Made by a program: the position numbers and the translations under genes. Positions 32,505 to 41,338 of a stretch of 64,000 nt of DNA are shown here, in pieces (the stretch's first letter is position 1; the number at the start of each line of letters is the position of its first letter). This DNA comes from Agromyces sp. CF514. Its GTDB lineage: Bacteria > Actinomycetota > Actinomycetes > Actinomycetales > Microbacteriaceae. The stretch covers positions 620,001 through 684,000 of the forward strand of contig NZ_FOZD01000001.1 of NCBI RefSeq assembly GCF_900113185.1, in the 5' to 3' direction. The notes under the pieces are model-generated. The model made no database searches, was not told where the DNA came from, and was given only the letters and a program-made list of their open reading frames with translations.

Positions 32505-35500
32505 ATGACGCAACGCGGACGCGCGCGCAGCTGGATCGCCATGGGGGTGACGGGTGCCGTCGCGGCATCCGCTCTCGCCCTCCTACCCGGCCTCGCGGCC
32601 TCGGCCGAGGAGCGCACGTTCGCGCTCGTCGGCGACCTCCAGACCGAGGTGGGGTGCGCCGCCGACTGGGCGCCCGACTGCGCCGAGTCCGAACTGCTCG
32701 CGACCGCCACCCCCGGCGTCTTCGCAGCCGAGTTCGAGGTGCCGGCGGGCGACTGGCAGTACAAGGTCGCCGTGAACGACAGCTGGGACGAGGCGTACGG
32801 CAAGGGCAGCGCGCCCGGCGGCGACAACCTGACGCTGTCGGTGGCGGGCCCCAGCAGCATCCGCTTCGTCTTCGACGACAACCAGAAGAAGGTCGGGCTC
32901 GAGCTCGTCAGCATGCGGGCCGGCTACACCGAGGCGGATGACACGGCGCTCGTCGCCGACCCGGTGCGCCAGCCCGGCAGCGACGAGCAGTTCTACTTCG
33001 TGATGACCGACCGGTTCGCGAACGGCGACACGTCGAACGACGAGGGCGGCCTCACCGGCGGCGCGCTCACCACGGGCTACGACCCGACGAGCAAGGCCTT
33101 CTACAACGGCGGCGACCTGCAGGGCCTGCGCGACCGGCTCGACTACATCGACGAGCTCGGCACGACGGCGATCTGGCTCACGCCGAGCTTCAAGAACCGC
33201 CCGGTGCAGGGCGAGGGCGTGAACACGAGCGCCGGCTACCACGGCTACTGGGTCACCGACTTCACCCAGATCGACCCGCACCTCGGCACCAACGCCGAGC
33301 TCGAGGCGCTCATCGCCGAGGCCCACGACAAGGGCATCAAGGTCTACTTCGACATCATCACCAACCACACGGCCGACGTCATCGACTACGAGCAGCAGCA
33401 GTACTCGTACATCGACCAGGCGACGAGCCCGTACACCGATGCCGACGGCAACGAGATCGACCTCGCCGACTACGCCGACGGCACGACGCCGTTCCCCGCC
33501 CTCGACGCGGCGACGAGCTTCCCGTACACGCCGGTCGTGCGGCCCGAGGACGCCGACCTCAAGGTGCCCGCCTGGCTCAACGATCCGACGCTGTACCACA
33601 ACCGCGGCGACTCGACGTGGGAGGGCGAGTCCGTCACGTACGGCGACTTCGTCGGCCTCGACGACCTCATGACCGAGCACCCGACCGTGGTGAACGGCTT
33701 CGTCGACGTCTACGACCAGTGGATCGACCTCGGCATCGACGGGTTCCGCATCGACACCGCCAAGCACGTGAACTTCGAGTTCTGGCAGCAGTGGACCACG
33801 CAGGTGCTCGACTACGCGCACGAGCACGGCAAGCCCGACTTCTTCATGTTCGGCGAGGTCTACGACGCCGACCCCCAGAAGCTCAGCCCGTACGTGCGCA
33901 AGACCGACATGAACTCGGTGCTGGACTTCACGTTCCAGTCGCAGGCCGTGAGCTTCGCCGCGGGCAACTCGGCGAAGAACCTGCAGTCCCTCTTCGCGGG
34001 CGACGACTACTACACGACCTCCGACTCGTCGGCGACGGCGCTGCCGACCTTCCTCGGCAACCACGACATGGGCCGCGTCGGCTCGTTCCTGCAGAACACG
34101 GATGCCCCGCTGCAGCGCGACGAACTCGCGCACGACCTGCTCTTCCTCACGCGCGGCCAGCCCGTCGTCTACTACGGCGACGAGCAGGGCTTCGCGGGCC
34201 TCGGCGGCGACCAGAGCGCACGCCAGACCCTGTTCGCGAGCCAGGTGGCCGAGTACCAGAACCAGAACCTGATCACGGGTGAGAACGCGGGCAGCGTCGA
34301 CCGCTACGACACGGATGCCCCGCTCTACGAGCACATCTCCGCGCTCTCCGCCCTTCGGCAGGCGCACCCGGCGCTCTCGACGGGCGCCCAGATCGAGCGC
34401 TACGTCGACAACGGCGCAGGCGTCTACGCCTTCAGCCGCGTCGACCGCGCCGACAAGGTCGAGTACCTCGTCGCGGCGAACAACTCGAACGCCGCGAAGA
34501 CGGTGCAGGTCTCCACGCTCACCGACGGCGGCGTCTTCACGCCGATCTTCGGCGGCGGGGCGAGCGTGACGGCCGACGCCGACGGCGTGGCGTCCGTCAC
34601 CGTGCCGGCGCTCGGCGCCGTGGTGCTGCAGGCCGACCGAGAGGTGAGCGCGCCCGACGCGGCTCCGGCCATCACCGTCGCGACCCCGGCCGCCGGCGCG
34701 GGCGTCACCGGCATCACGCCCGTCGTGGCAGACGTCGACGACGCGACCTGGCAGGAGACGAGCTTCGCGTGGCGCGTCGCCGGTGCGACGGGTGACGACG
34801 CCTGGCACCCGCTCGGCACGGCCGAGGACACGAGCCCCCGCGTCTTCCACGACACGGCCGGTCTCGCGAACGGCACGCTCCTCGAATACCGCGCGGTGTC
34901 GACGGATGCCGCGGGCAACCGCACCGCGGCGAGCACCTACGCCAGCGTGGGCGACGCCGTGAACCTCGTCGAGGAGGAGGAGCCCGAGCAGCCGATCGAC
35001 CTGGTGACAGTGCCGGGCAACCACAACTCCGAGATGGGATGCGCGGGTGATTGGGCTCCGGGCTGCGAGGTCGCGAAGCTCACCAAGCGCGCCGACGGCA
35101 TCTACGAGGGCACGTTCGCGATCCCGGCGGGCGACTACGAGTACAAGGTCGCGATCAACGGCAGCTGGGACCTCAACTACGGCGCGAACGGCGAGCCGAA
35201 CGGCGGCAACGTCTCGTACTCGACCGACGGCACGAAGCCGGTGACCTTCTTCTGGAACCCCGTGACGCACGTCGTCTCGTCGACCGCCGAAGGTCCCGTC
35301 GTGACGCTGCCGGGCAGCTTCCAATCGGAGGTCGGCTGCGCGGGTGACTGGCAGCCCGAGTGCCTCGCGTCGCTCATGCAGGACGGCGACAAGGACGGCG
35401 TCTACACCTTCTCGACGTCGAGCATCCCCGACGGCGCGTACGAGGTGAAGGTCGCGCACGGCCGCAGCTGGGACGAGAACTATGGTGTCGGCGGCGCTCC

Positions 35501-38500
35501 CGGCGGAGCCAACTACTCGTTCACCGCGACCGGCGGCAAGCTCGTCGAGTTCCGGTACACGCTCGCCACGCACGTGCTCGAGATCGTGGTCAGCGACCCG
35601 CCGCTCGCGGGCACGGGCCAGACCCGCGCGCACTGGGTGAGCGAGGACACGCTCGCGTGGCCCGCCGAACTGCTCGGCGCGGCCGACGCCGACGACACGA
35701 CCTGGACGCTCGAGCACTCCGCCGACGCGACCCTCGCGGTCGTCGACGGCGCGGTGACCGGCGGCGGCGAGCCGATCGAGCTCGAACGCGATCCCGCGGG
35801 CCTCACCGACGCGCAGCTCGCGAAGTTCCCGGCACTCGAGGGCTTCATCGCGCTGCACCCGGTCGGCCTCGACCGCTCCGACGTGCAGGCGATCCTCACC
35901 CGGCAGTTGGCCGTCGCGCAGACGACCGGCGACGAGCTGACCGCCTTCACGGGCGTGCAGCTGCCCGGCGTGCTCGACGACCTCTACGCCGACGCGGTGG
36001 CATCCGCTGCGCTCGGAACCGGGTGGCACGGCAAGCAGGCCTCGGCGACCCTCTGGGCGCCGACCGCCCGCGACGTCGTGCTCGAGCGCTGGGCTGCCGG
36101 CGCGACCGGCGACCCCCAGCGGCTCGATGCCGAGTGGCACGCCGCCGACGGAACGTGGACGGTCGACGGCCTGAAGAAGGGCGACGAGTACCGCTGGTCG
36201 GTCGACGTGTTCGCGCCGACCACGGGCGCGTACGAGGTGAACTCGGTGACCGACCCCTACTCGGTCGCGCTCACCACGAACTCGGCCCGCACGGTGGTCG
36301 TCGACCTCGACGACCCGAAGCTCGCACCGAAGCAGTGGACGAAGGCGAAGGCTCCCGTCGTCGAGCGTGCGGTCGACCGCGCGATCTACGAGCTGCACGT
36401 GCGCGACTTCTCGATCACGGACGAGTCGGTGCCCGAGGCCGAGCGGGGCACGTACGAGGCGTTCACGGCCGACTCGGCAGGAACCGCGCAGCTGAAGCAG
36501 TTGGCGGGCGCCGGCATCAACACCGTGCACCTGCTGCCGACGTTCGACATCGCGACCATCGAGGAGGAGCGCGCCGCGCAGGCGACGCCCGACTGCGACC
36601 TCGCGTCGTTCGGGCCGGCGTCGCCCGAGCAGCAGGCCTGCATCGATGCGGTGCGCGACGCGGACGGCTTCAACTGGGGCTACGACCCGTTCCACTTCCA
36701 GGCGCCCGAGGGCTCGTACGCGGTCGACGCCGACGGCGGCGCGCGGGTCGCGGAGTTCCGCGACATGGTCGGCGCCCTGCACGGCATGGGACTCCAGGTC
36801 GTGCTCGACCAGGTGTTCAACCACACGGCCGAGGCCGGTCAGGGCCAGAAGTCGGTGCTCGATCGCATCGTGCCGGGCTACTACCAGCGCCTGAACGCGG
36901 CCGGCGCGGTCGAGACCTCGACCTGCTGCCAGAACGTGGCCACCGAGCACGAGGTCGCCGAGAAGCTCATGGTCGACTCCGTCGTGCTGTGGGCCAAGGA
37001 GTACAAGGTCGACGGCTTCCGCTTCGACCTGATGGGCCACCACTCCAAGGCGAACATGCTCGCGATCCGCGCCGCGCTCGACGAGCTCACGCTGAAGGAG
37101 GACGGCGTCGACGGCTCGAAGGTCTACCTGTACGGCGAGGGCTGGAACTTCGGCGAGGTCGCGAACAACGCCCTCTTCGAGCAGGCCACGCAGGGCCAGC
37201 TCGGCGGCACGGGCATCGGCACGTTCAACGACCGGCTGCGCGACGCCGTGCACGGCGGCAGCCCGGTCGACGGCACCTCGACCTTCCAGCAGGGCTTCGG
37301 CACGGGCCTCGGCACCGACCCGAACGGGCAGCCGGGCACCCCGTCGCAGGCCGACCAGCTCGTCGACCTCGGGCACCAGACCGATCTCGTGAAGCTCGGC
37401 CTCGCGGGCAACCTGCGGGCGTACGAGCTGACGGATGCCTCGGGCGAGACCGTGCGCGGCGACGAGCTCGACTACCGGGGTTCGCCGGCGGGCTACGCCG
37501 ACCAGCCCGACGAGGTGATCAACTACGTCGACGCGCACGACAACGAGACGCTCTACGACCTCTCGGTGTTCAAGCTCCCGACCGACACGTCGATGGCCGA
37601 CCGCGTGCGCATGAACACGCTCGAGCTCGCGACCGTCACCCTGTCGCAGTCGCCGTCGTTCTGGCACGCCGGCACCGAGCTCCTGCGCTCGAAGTCGCTC
37701 GACCGCAACAGCTACAACTCGGGCGACTGGTTCAACCGCATCGACTGGACGGGTCAGGAGTCGACCTTCGGGTCGGGCCTGCCGAACGAGGCCGACAACG
37801 GCGACAAGTGGCCGATCATGACGCCGCTGCTCGAGAACGCCGCGCTGAAGCCGGCCGCGGCCGACATGGCCGCAGCCGAGGCATCCGCCCTCGACCTGCT
37901 CCGTGTGCGGTCGTCGGTCGACCTGCTCCAGCTCGGCTCGGCTTCGCTGATCGACGAGAAGGTCTCGTTCCCGAACAGCGGAACGGATGCCACGCCGGGC
38001 CTCATCACGATGCTCGTCGACGACCTGGTCGGCGCCGACGTCGACCCGGAGCTCGACGGCGCCCTCGTGGTGTTCAACGCCTCGCCCGAGGCGATCACCG
38101 AGCGGGTCGACGGCCTCCAGGGCCGCGGATTCGCCCTCGCGAAGGCGCAGGCATCCGGTTCCGACGCGATCGTGAAGACCACGAAGTGGGATACCGCGAC
38201 GGGCACGGTCACCATCCCGGCACGTTCGGTCGCGGTGCTGGTCGACGAGCAGCCGCCGCCCGCGGTGGCCACCGTCACCGTCGCCGCGCCGAACAAGCTG
38301 CTCGTCAAGGCCGGATCCGCGGTCAAGGTCGTCGGGCAGACCTTCGCGGTCGACGGCGGCCGTCCGGTGGGCACGGTCACCGTGCTCGACGGCGGCAAGG
38401 CGGTCGCGACGGTCACCCTGAAGGCGTCCGACAAGGGCCGCTTCCAGGTCGACCTGCCGAAGCTCGGCAAGGGGCTGCACCTGATCCGCACGTCGTTCGA

Positions 38501-38558
38501 CGGAGGCGAGGGGTTCAGCGACTCGACGTCGTTGCCGATCCCGGTGCTCGTCTACTGA
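32505..38558 (+). CDS. Secreted bifunctional alpha-amylase / pullulanase (amylopullulanase)
   Basis: This 2017-residue extracellular enzyme has two glycoside hydrolase 13 catalytic units. In order: a signal peptide (residues 1-34, cleavage near AASA-EE); an X25-type pullulanase-associated module (about 38-125); an alpha-amylase domain (about 155-720) with nucleophile Asp in DGFRIDTAKH (about 412), Glu in FGEVYD (about 450) and Asp in NHDMGR (about 519); an Ig-like linker; two further X25 modules (about 834-920 and 932-1020); a pullulanase domain (about 1020-1900) with WGYDP, DGFRFDLMGHH (about 1507), YGEGWNFGE (about 1545) and DAHDNETL (about 1676); and an Ig-like Big_3-type module at the C-terminus. 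It should cut both alpha-1,4 and alpha-1,6 bonds of starch or pullulan. There is no LPXTG, so it is probably released. Divergent from the amylase with a shared operator. Confidence 0.93.
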   Translation: MTQRGRARSWIAMGVTGAVAASALALLPGLAASAEERTFALVGDLQTEVGCAADWAPDCAESELLATATPGVFAAEFEVPAGDWQYKVAVNDSWDEAYGKGSAPGGDNLTLSVAGPSSIRFVFDDNQKKVGLELVSMRAGYTEADDTALVADPVRQPGSDEQFYFVMTDRFANGDTSNDEGGLTGGALTTGYDPTSKAFYNGGDLQGLRDRLDYIDELGTTAIWLTPSFKNRPVQGEGVNTSAGYHGYWVTDFTQIDPHLGTNAELEALIAEAHDKGIKVYFDIITNHTADVIDYEQQQYSYIDQATSPYTDADGNEIDLADYADGTTPFPALDAATSFPYTPVVRPEDADLKVPAWLNDPTLYHNRGDSTWEGESVTYGDFVGLDDLMTEHPTVVNGFVDVYDQWIDLGIDGFRIDTAKHVNFEFWQQWTTQVLDYAHEHGKPDFFMFGEVYDADPQKLSPYVRKTDMNSVLDFTFQSQAVSFAAGNSAKNLQSLFAGDDYYTTSDSSATALPTFLGNHDMGRVGSFLQNTDAPLQRDELAHDLLFLTRGQPVVYYGDEQGFAGLGGDQSARQTLFASQVAEYQNQNLITGENAGSVDRYDTDAPLYEHISALSALRQAHPALSTGAQIERYVDNGAGVYAFSRVDRADKVEYLVAANNSNAAKTVQVSTLTDGGVFTPIFGGGASVTADADGVASVTVPALGAVVLQADREVSAPDAAPAITVATPAAGAGVTGITPVVADVDDATWQETSFAWRVAGATGDDAWHPLGTAEDTSPRVFHDTAGLANGTLLEYRAVSTDAAGNRTAASTYASVGDAVNLVEEEEPEQPIDLVTVPGNHNSEMGCAGDWAPGCEVAKLTKRADGIYEGTFAIPAGDYEYKVAINGSWDLNYGANGEPNGGNVSYSTDGTKPVTFFWNPVTHVVSSTAEGPVVTLPGSFQSEVGCAGDWQPECLASLMQDGDKDGVYTFSTSSIPDGAYEVKVAHGRSWDENYGVGGAPGGANYSFTATGGKLVEFRYTLATHVLEIVVSDPPLAGTGQTRAHWVSEDTLAWPAELLGAADADDTTWTLEHSADATLAVVDGAVTGGGEPIELERDPAGLTDAQLAKFPALEGFIALHPVGLDRSDVQAILTRQLAVAQTTGDELTAFTGVQLPGVLDDLYADAVASAALGTGWHGKQASATLWAPTARDVVLERWAAGATGDPQRLDAEWHAADGTWTVDGLKKGDEYRWSVDVFAPTTGAYEVNSVTDPYSVALTTNSARTVVVDLDDPKLAPKQWTKAKAPVVERAVDRAIYELHVRDFSITDESVPEAERGTYEAFTADSAGTAQLKQLAGAGINTVHLLPTFDIATIEEERAAQATPDCDLASFGPASPEQQACIDAVRDADGFNWGYDPFHFQAPEGSYAVDADGGARVAEFRDMVGALHGMGLQVVLDQVFNHTAEAGQGQKSVLDRIVPGYYQRLNAAGAVETSTCCQNVATEHEVAEKLMVDSVVLWAKEYKVDGFRFDLMGHHSKANMLAIRAALDELTLKEDGVDGSKVYLYGEGWNFGEVANNALFEQATQGQLGGTGIGTFNDRLRDAVHGGSPVDGTSTFQQGFGTGLGTDPNGQPGTPSQADQLVDLGHQTDLVKLGLAGNLRAYELTDASGETVRGDELDYRGSPAGYADQPDEVINYVDAHDNETLYDLSVFKLPTDTSMADRVRMNTLELATVTLSQSPSFWHAGTELLRSKSLDRNSYNSGDWFNRIDWTGQESTFGSGLPNEADNGDKWPIMTPLLENAALKPAAADMAAAEASALDLLRVRSSVDLLQLGSASLIDEKVSFPNSGTDATPGLITMLVDDLVGADVDPELDGALVVFNASPEAITERVDGLQGRGFALAKAQASGSDAIVKTTKWDTATGTVTIPARSVAVLVDEQPPPAVATVTVAAPNKLLVKAGSAVKVVGQTFAVDGGRPVGTVTVLDGGKAVATVTLKASDKGRFQVDLPKLGKGLHLIRTSFDGGEGFSDSTSLPIPVLVY

Positions 38559-38578
38559 CGCACCCGGTGGCCAGTCCG

Positions 38579-38614
38579 CCGGTCGAGTAGGCCGCTCGCG
38601 GCCGTATCGAGACC
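38579..38614 (-). repeat. REP-like element, copy 6
   Basis: A minus-orientation copy (GGTCGAGTAG...CGTATCGAGACCC) with a GGCCGCTCGCGGCC core lies 20 nt after the pullulanase stop. It pairs with copy 7. Confidence 0.88.
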
Positions 38615-38624
38615 CACCCTGCGC

Positions 38625-38662
38625 GGGGTCTCGATACGGCGCCGGCGCGCCTACTCGACCGG
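38625..38662 (+). repeat. REP-like element, copy 7, overlapping the marR 3' end
   Basis: A plus-orientation copy lies 10 nt from copy 6; the two arms can form a very long hairpin between convergent genes. Read on the minus strand, its CCGGTCGAGTAG gives the last three codons and the stop codon of marR (Pro-Val-Glu-stop). Confidence 0.88.
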
Positions 38663-39100
38663 CGTTGCGCTGGCGATGCGACGCAACGTGGCCTTGAACT
38701 GCGCGAACTCCGCGGCTCCGATCGCGTCGGCGTAGCGTTGCTCGATCCGCTCGAGGATCGCATCCGATGCCCGCATCTCGGCGAGGCCGCGGTCGGTCGG
38801 CACGATGAGCTTGGCGCGCCGGTCGGCCGGGTCGGGTTCGCGGCGCACGTAGCCGAGTTCGACGAGCTCGTCGACGAGCGTGCCGATGACCTGCTTGTGC
38901 TGCCCTGAGAACCGGGCGAGGTCGGTCGCCCGGCTGCCTTCGGCATCGAGGTAGGCGAGGATCGCGCCGTGCTTGGGCTTCAGGTCGGTGTGCTCGCGTT
39001 CAGGCAGCGACGCGGTGAGTTCGTGCTGCACCCGGAACAGCAGCCGGGCCGTCAGCATGCCGAGGTCGGGATCGAGGGTCTTGCGTTCGCTGCGCCGCAT
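38651..39100 (-). CDS. MarR-family transcriptional regulator
   Basis: This 149-residue winged-helix repressor has a MarR core: LKPKHGAILAYLDAEGSRATDLARFSGQHKQVIGTLVDELVELGYVRREPDPADRRAKLIVPTDRG, which includes the recognition helix and the DxxDRR wing. I chose the ATG at 39100, which has GAGGAG 4 nt upstream; an ATG at 39112 would put that site inside the gene. The terminal residues TPVE come from a REP-like repeat. It faces a small gene at 39180 across an operator with a 10-bp perfect inverted repeat, so it very probably represses itself and that gene. Confidence 0.9.
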   Translation of the reverse strand: MRRSERKTLDPDLGMLTARLLFRVQHELTASLPEREHTDLKPKHGAILAYLDAEGSRATDLARFSGQHKQVIGTLVDELVELGYVRREPDPADRRAKLIVPTDRGLAEMRASDAILERIEQRYADAIGAAEFAQFKATLRRIASATPVE

Positions 39101-39112
39101 CGTGCTCCTCAT

Positions 39113-39147
39113 TAGTAAGTTTCATTGACGATCACTAAAACTTACTA
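39113..39147. promoter_or_regulatory. MarR operator: TAGTAAGTTT / AAACTTACTA inverted repeat
   Basis: Perfect 10-bp arms at 39113-39122 and 39138-39147 are separated by 15 nt. They are AT-rich in a very GC-rich genome and lie in the marR-39180 intergenic region. The arms flank the -35 box of the plus-strand promoter. Confidence 0.85.
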
Positions 39148-39153
39148 TATCCT
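39125..39153 (+). promoter_or_regulatory. Promoter of the MarR-controlled gene
   Basis: TTGACG (39125-39130) and TATCCT (39148-39153) have a 17-nt spacer. It is the best sigma70-type promoter in the window, and it is covered by the operator arms. Confidence 0.75.
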
Positions 39154-39179
39154 CGTGGCTCGACGAAGGGTGGCACGAC

Positions 39180-39455
39180 ATGACGATCGAACTCACGCGA
39201 TTCCGGGCGAGCGACGCCCGAGCACTGCTCGCGGCGCGGCCGCAGATGCTCGCCGACTTCCGCGCCGACCGCGACGGATTCACCGATGCCCGCCTCGTGC
39301 GACTGGCCGGCGACGAGTGGCTCGACATCGTCGAATGGCGAAGCGACGCCGACCTCACGGCATCCCGGGCGAAGGGTGCGAACCGCCCCGGCATCGAACG
39401 ATTCTTCGCAGCCATCGACGACCTCATCAGCTCGGAAGCGGGAGAAGTCGCCTGA
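39180..39455 (+). CDS. Small dimeric alpha-beta barrel protein (antibiotic biosynthesis monooxygenase-like)
   Basis: This 91-residue protein, MTIELTRFRASDARALLAARPQMLADF..., looks like an ABM-type ferredoxin-fold domain: strand (IELTRFRA), helix (ADFRADRDGF), strands around VRLAGDEWLDIVEWRSDAD and a C-terminal helix (IERFFAAIDDLIS). No cofactor-binding motif is expected in this fold. The gene is divergent from marR and shares its operator, so it is the probable target. Function is not certain; related proteins act in quinone or polyketide oxidation, or have no known role. Confidence 0.7.
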   Translation: MTIELTRFRASDARALLAARPQMLADFRADRDGFTDARLVRLAGDEWLDIVEWRSDADLTASRAKGANRPGIERFFAAIDDLISSEAGEVA

Positions 39456-39507
39456 CCACGGCGCTCAGGGCGTCGTGGCGACCGACGAGGCCGCGTCGCC
39501 CGAGCGG

Positions 39508-40152
39508 TCAGCCTCGGGTCAGTGTGAGCGGCACCGTGGCCGGCCCGGTCGAGAACTGCACCACCGGCGTGTCGCCGGAGCAGTCGTAGGCCGACGAGGC
39601 GATCGGCGAGGCGAGGATCTGCTCGGTCACGGGCGTGCCGTCCATGGCCACGCCGTCGACGGTGACGTCCATGGTCAGCCCGTTCGTGTCGTGATCGGTC
39701 GTGACGGTCGTGGCGTCGGCGGTGTACTGCCCGGCGAGCGTTCCCGACATCGTGGCAGCGGCCGGCAGGCCTGCGATGTCGACCGCGAGCGTGAGGTTCG
39801 GCGTGTAGGCGTAGGTGCCGTCGTCGGCGAACGAGAGTCCGGCCGTGCCGGTCGGGTCGTAGACGATGCCGTACTCGGTGAGATCGGCGTTGACCTGGTC
39901 GTAGAAGGCCTGCATCTGGTCGTCGGCGAGCACCCAGTCGCCGATGAGGCACGCGCCCGGTGCGGCTGCGGCCGCCTCGGCGTCGGCGTCGGCGTCGTCG
40001 GCGGCGCCGGTCGACTCGACCCCTGCTGACGCCTTCGGCTTCGCGGACGCCGCGGTCTTCGCCCCGTCGGAAGCCGGGCTGCACCCGGCGAGGGTCAGGG
40101 CAGCCAGGGCGATGGCGGTGCCGGTGATGACGAGTCGCGGACCAGCCTGCAT
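39508..40152 (-). CDS. Lipoprotein of unknown function
   Basis: This 214-residue predicted lipoprotein has a signal peptide MQAGPRLVITGTAIALAALTLAGC with lipobox LAGC (Cys24), then a low-complexity Ala/Asp stretch (about residues 40-65), then a globular part. The latter (about 66-214) reads as a beta-rich, lipocalin-like sequence with ACLIGDWVLADDQMQAFYDQ, DDGTYAYTPNLTL and SAYDCSGDTPVVQF; two Cys residues could form a disulfide. I do not recognise the family. The ATG at 40152 has AGGAGG upstream. Transcribed in the same direction as menC, with 152 nt between. Confidence 0.78.
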   Translation of the reverse strand: MQAGPRLVITGTAIALAALTLAGCSPASDGAKTAASAKPKASAGVESTGAADDADADAEAAAAAPGACLIGDWVLADDQMQAFYDQVNADLTEYGIVYDPTGTAGLSFADDGTYAYTPNLTLAVDIAGLPAAATMSGTLAGQYTADATTVTTDHDTNGLTMDVTVDGVAMDGTPVTEQILASPIASSAYDCSGDTPVVQFSTGPATVPLTLTRG

Positions 40153-40269
40153 GCATGCCTCCTGTAGGGGGGATACTCCGTGTACCCGCACGGTGACGAG
40201 CGGGTGCGTGCATTCTCTCACCCGGTGATTCACCCGTCGCACGATGCACCGGGTCACGCGAGGCGCCGC

Positions 40270-40320
40270 GTCAGCCGTCGACGCTGGTCAGCCGTCGGCG
40301 CGGGTCAGCCGTCGAGCACC
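40270..40320 (-). repeat. Three 17-bp tandem repeats at the end of menC
   Basis: Three units of GTCAGCCGTCG plus a variable 6-nt tail start at 40270, 40287 and 40304. The unit nearest menC encodes its last residues and stop, so the other two look like duplications of the gene's 3' end, each with a spare stop codon. Confidence 0.8.
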
Positions 40321-41288
40321 GCGAAGCAGCGGCCGAGGCGTTCGAGCCACCAGTCCGTGCGCTCGGGCGAGGCGGCGTGGCGGTCGAGCAGCTCGGAGTC
40401 GGGCACGACCCGGCGCACCTCGATCGCGCCGTCGACGGGCACCAGCGGCGAGCCCGTGACATCCGCCGCCAGCAGCGAGGCCGTGCCGAGCCCGCAGTCG
40501 TAGTCGAGGTCGGCGACGGATGCCGCGAGCGCGGCGCCCATCGCGAGCCCCACGCTCGTGTCGAGCGCACTCGAGACAACGACGGGCAGGCCGGCCGTCT
40601 CGATGATGCGGAGCGCCCGGCGGATGCCGCCGAGCGGCTGCGCCTTGATCACGAGGAGGTCGGCGGCACCGGCCTCGGCGACCGCGAGCGGGTCGTCGGC
40701 CTTGCGCACGCTCTCGTCGGCCGCGATCGGGATGCCCATGTACTTCGTGCGCAGCCGGATCTCGACGAGGTCCTCGAGGCTCGGGCACGGCTGCTCGACG
40801 TACTCGAGGTCGAACTCCGCGAGCGCGTGGATCGCGTGCTCGGCCTCGTCGACGTTCCACCCGGCGTTCGCATCGACGCGGATGCGGCCCTCGGGGCCGA
40901 GCACCTCGCGCACGGCGCGCACCCTCGCGACATCCTGGGCCAGGGTCTGGTCGCTTGCGGCGACCTTCACCTTCGCGGTGCGGCAGCCGGGGAAGCGCGC
41001 GAGCACGGCGGCGACGCTGTCGGGGTCGACGCCCGGCACGGTCGCGTTCACCGGGATCCGGTCGCGCAGCGCCGCCGGTGTCTCGTTCCAGCCGTAGTCG
41101 ATCGCGCCTCGGAGCCAGACGGATGCCTCGTGGTCGTCGTACTCGACGAAGGGGCTGAACTCCGTCCACCCGTGCGGGCCCTCCATGAGCAGCGCTTCGC
41201 GCACGTCGATGCCGCGGAACCGCGTGACGAGCGGAAGCGCGACCACGCGCGCGGTGGAGAGCAGGTCGTCGAGCGACGGCGATGTCAT
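40305..41288 (-). CDS. menC: o-Succinylbenzoate synthase
   Basis: This 327-residue enolase-superfamily enzyme of menaquinone synthesis dehydrates SHCHC to o-succinylbenzoate. Catalytic landmarks are the Lys pair TAKVKVA (about residue 108), the metal ligands Asp in RVDANAGW, Glu in EYVEQP and Asp in AADESV, and the second Lys in LLVIKAQPLGG. This short form is the actinobacterial MenC type. The ATG at 41288 was preferred over a GTG 6 nt upstream. It lies apart from the main men cluster and is divergent from metH. Confidence 0.93.
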   Translation of the reverse strand: MTSPSLDDLLSTARVVALPLVTRFRGIDVREALLMEGPHGWTEFSPFVEYDDHEASVWLRGAIDYGWNETPAALRDRIPVNATVPGVDPDSVAAVLARFPGCRTAKVKVAASDQTLAQDVARVRAVREVLGPEGRIRVDANAGWNVDEAEHAIHALAEFDLEYVEQPCPSLEDLVEIRLRTKYMGIPIAADESVRKADDPLAVAEAGAADLLVIKAQPLGGIRRALRIIETAGLPVVVSSALDTSVGLAMGAALAASVADLDYDCGLGTASLLAADVTGSPLVPVDGAIEVRRVVPDSELLDRHAASPERTDWWLERLGRCFAVLDG

Positions 41289-41325
41289 GAACACATCATC
41301 GCCTGCGGCCGCGGTCGCCGCTGAT

Positions 41326-41331
41326 TAGACT
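41326..41331 (+). promoter_or_regulatory. -10 element for leaderless metH
   Basis: TAGACT ends 7 nt before the metH GTG. There is no leader, and so no cobalamin riboswitch in front of metH. Confidence 0.7.
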
Positions 41332-41338
41332 CGCGCGA

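Noticed and set aside
32583..38480. Antisense open frame of 1965 codons opposite the amylopullulanase gene
   Set aside because: Its sequence is Arg/Ala/Val-rich with no domain or start signal. It mirrors the GC3-biased codons of the real gene on the other strand, a usual artefact at this GC content.
41332..41338. Cobalamin riboswitch before metH
   Set aside because: I looked for it because MetH uses B12, but the -10 box is 7 nt from the GTG and menC begins 50 nt away, so there is no room for an aptamer.
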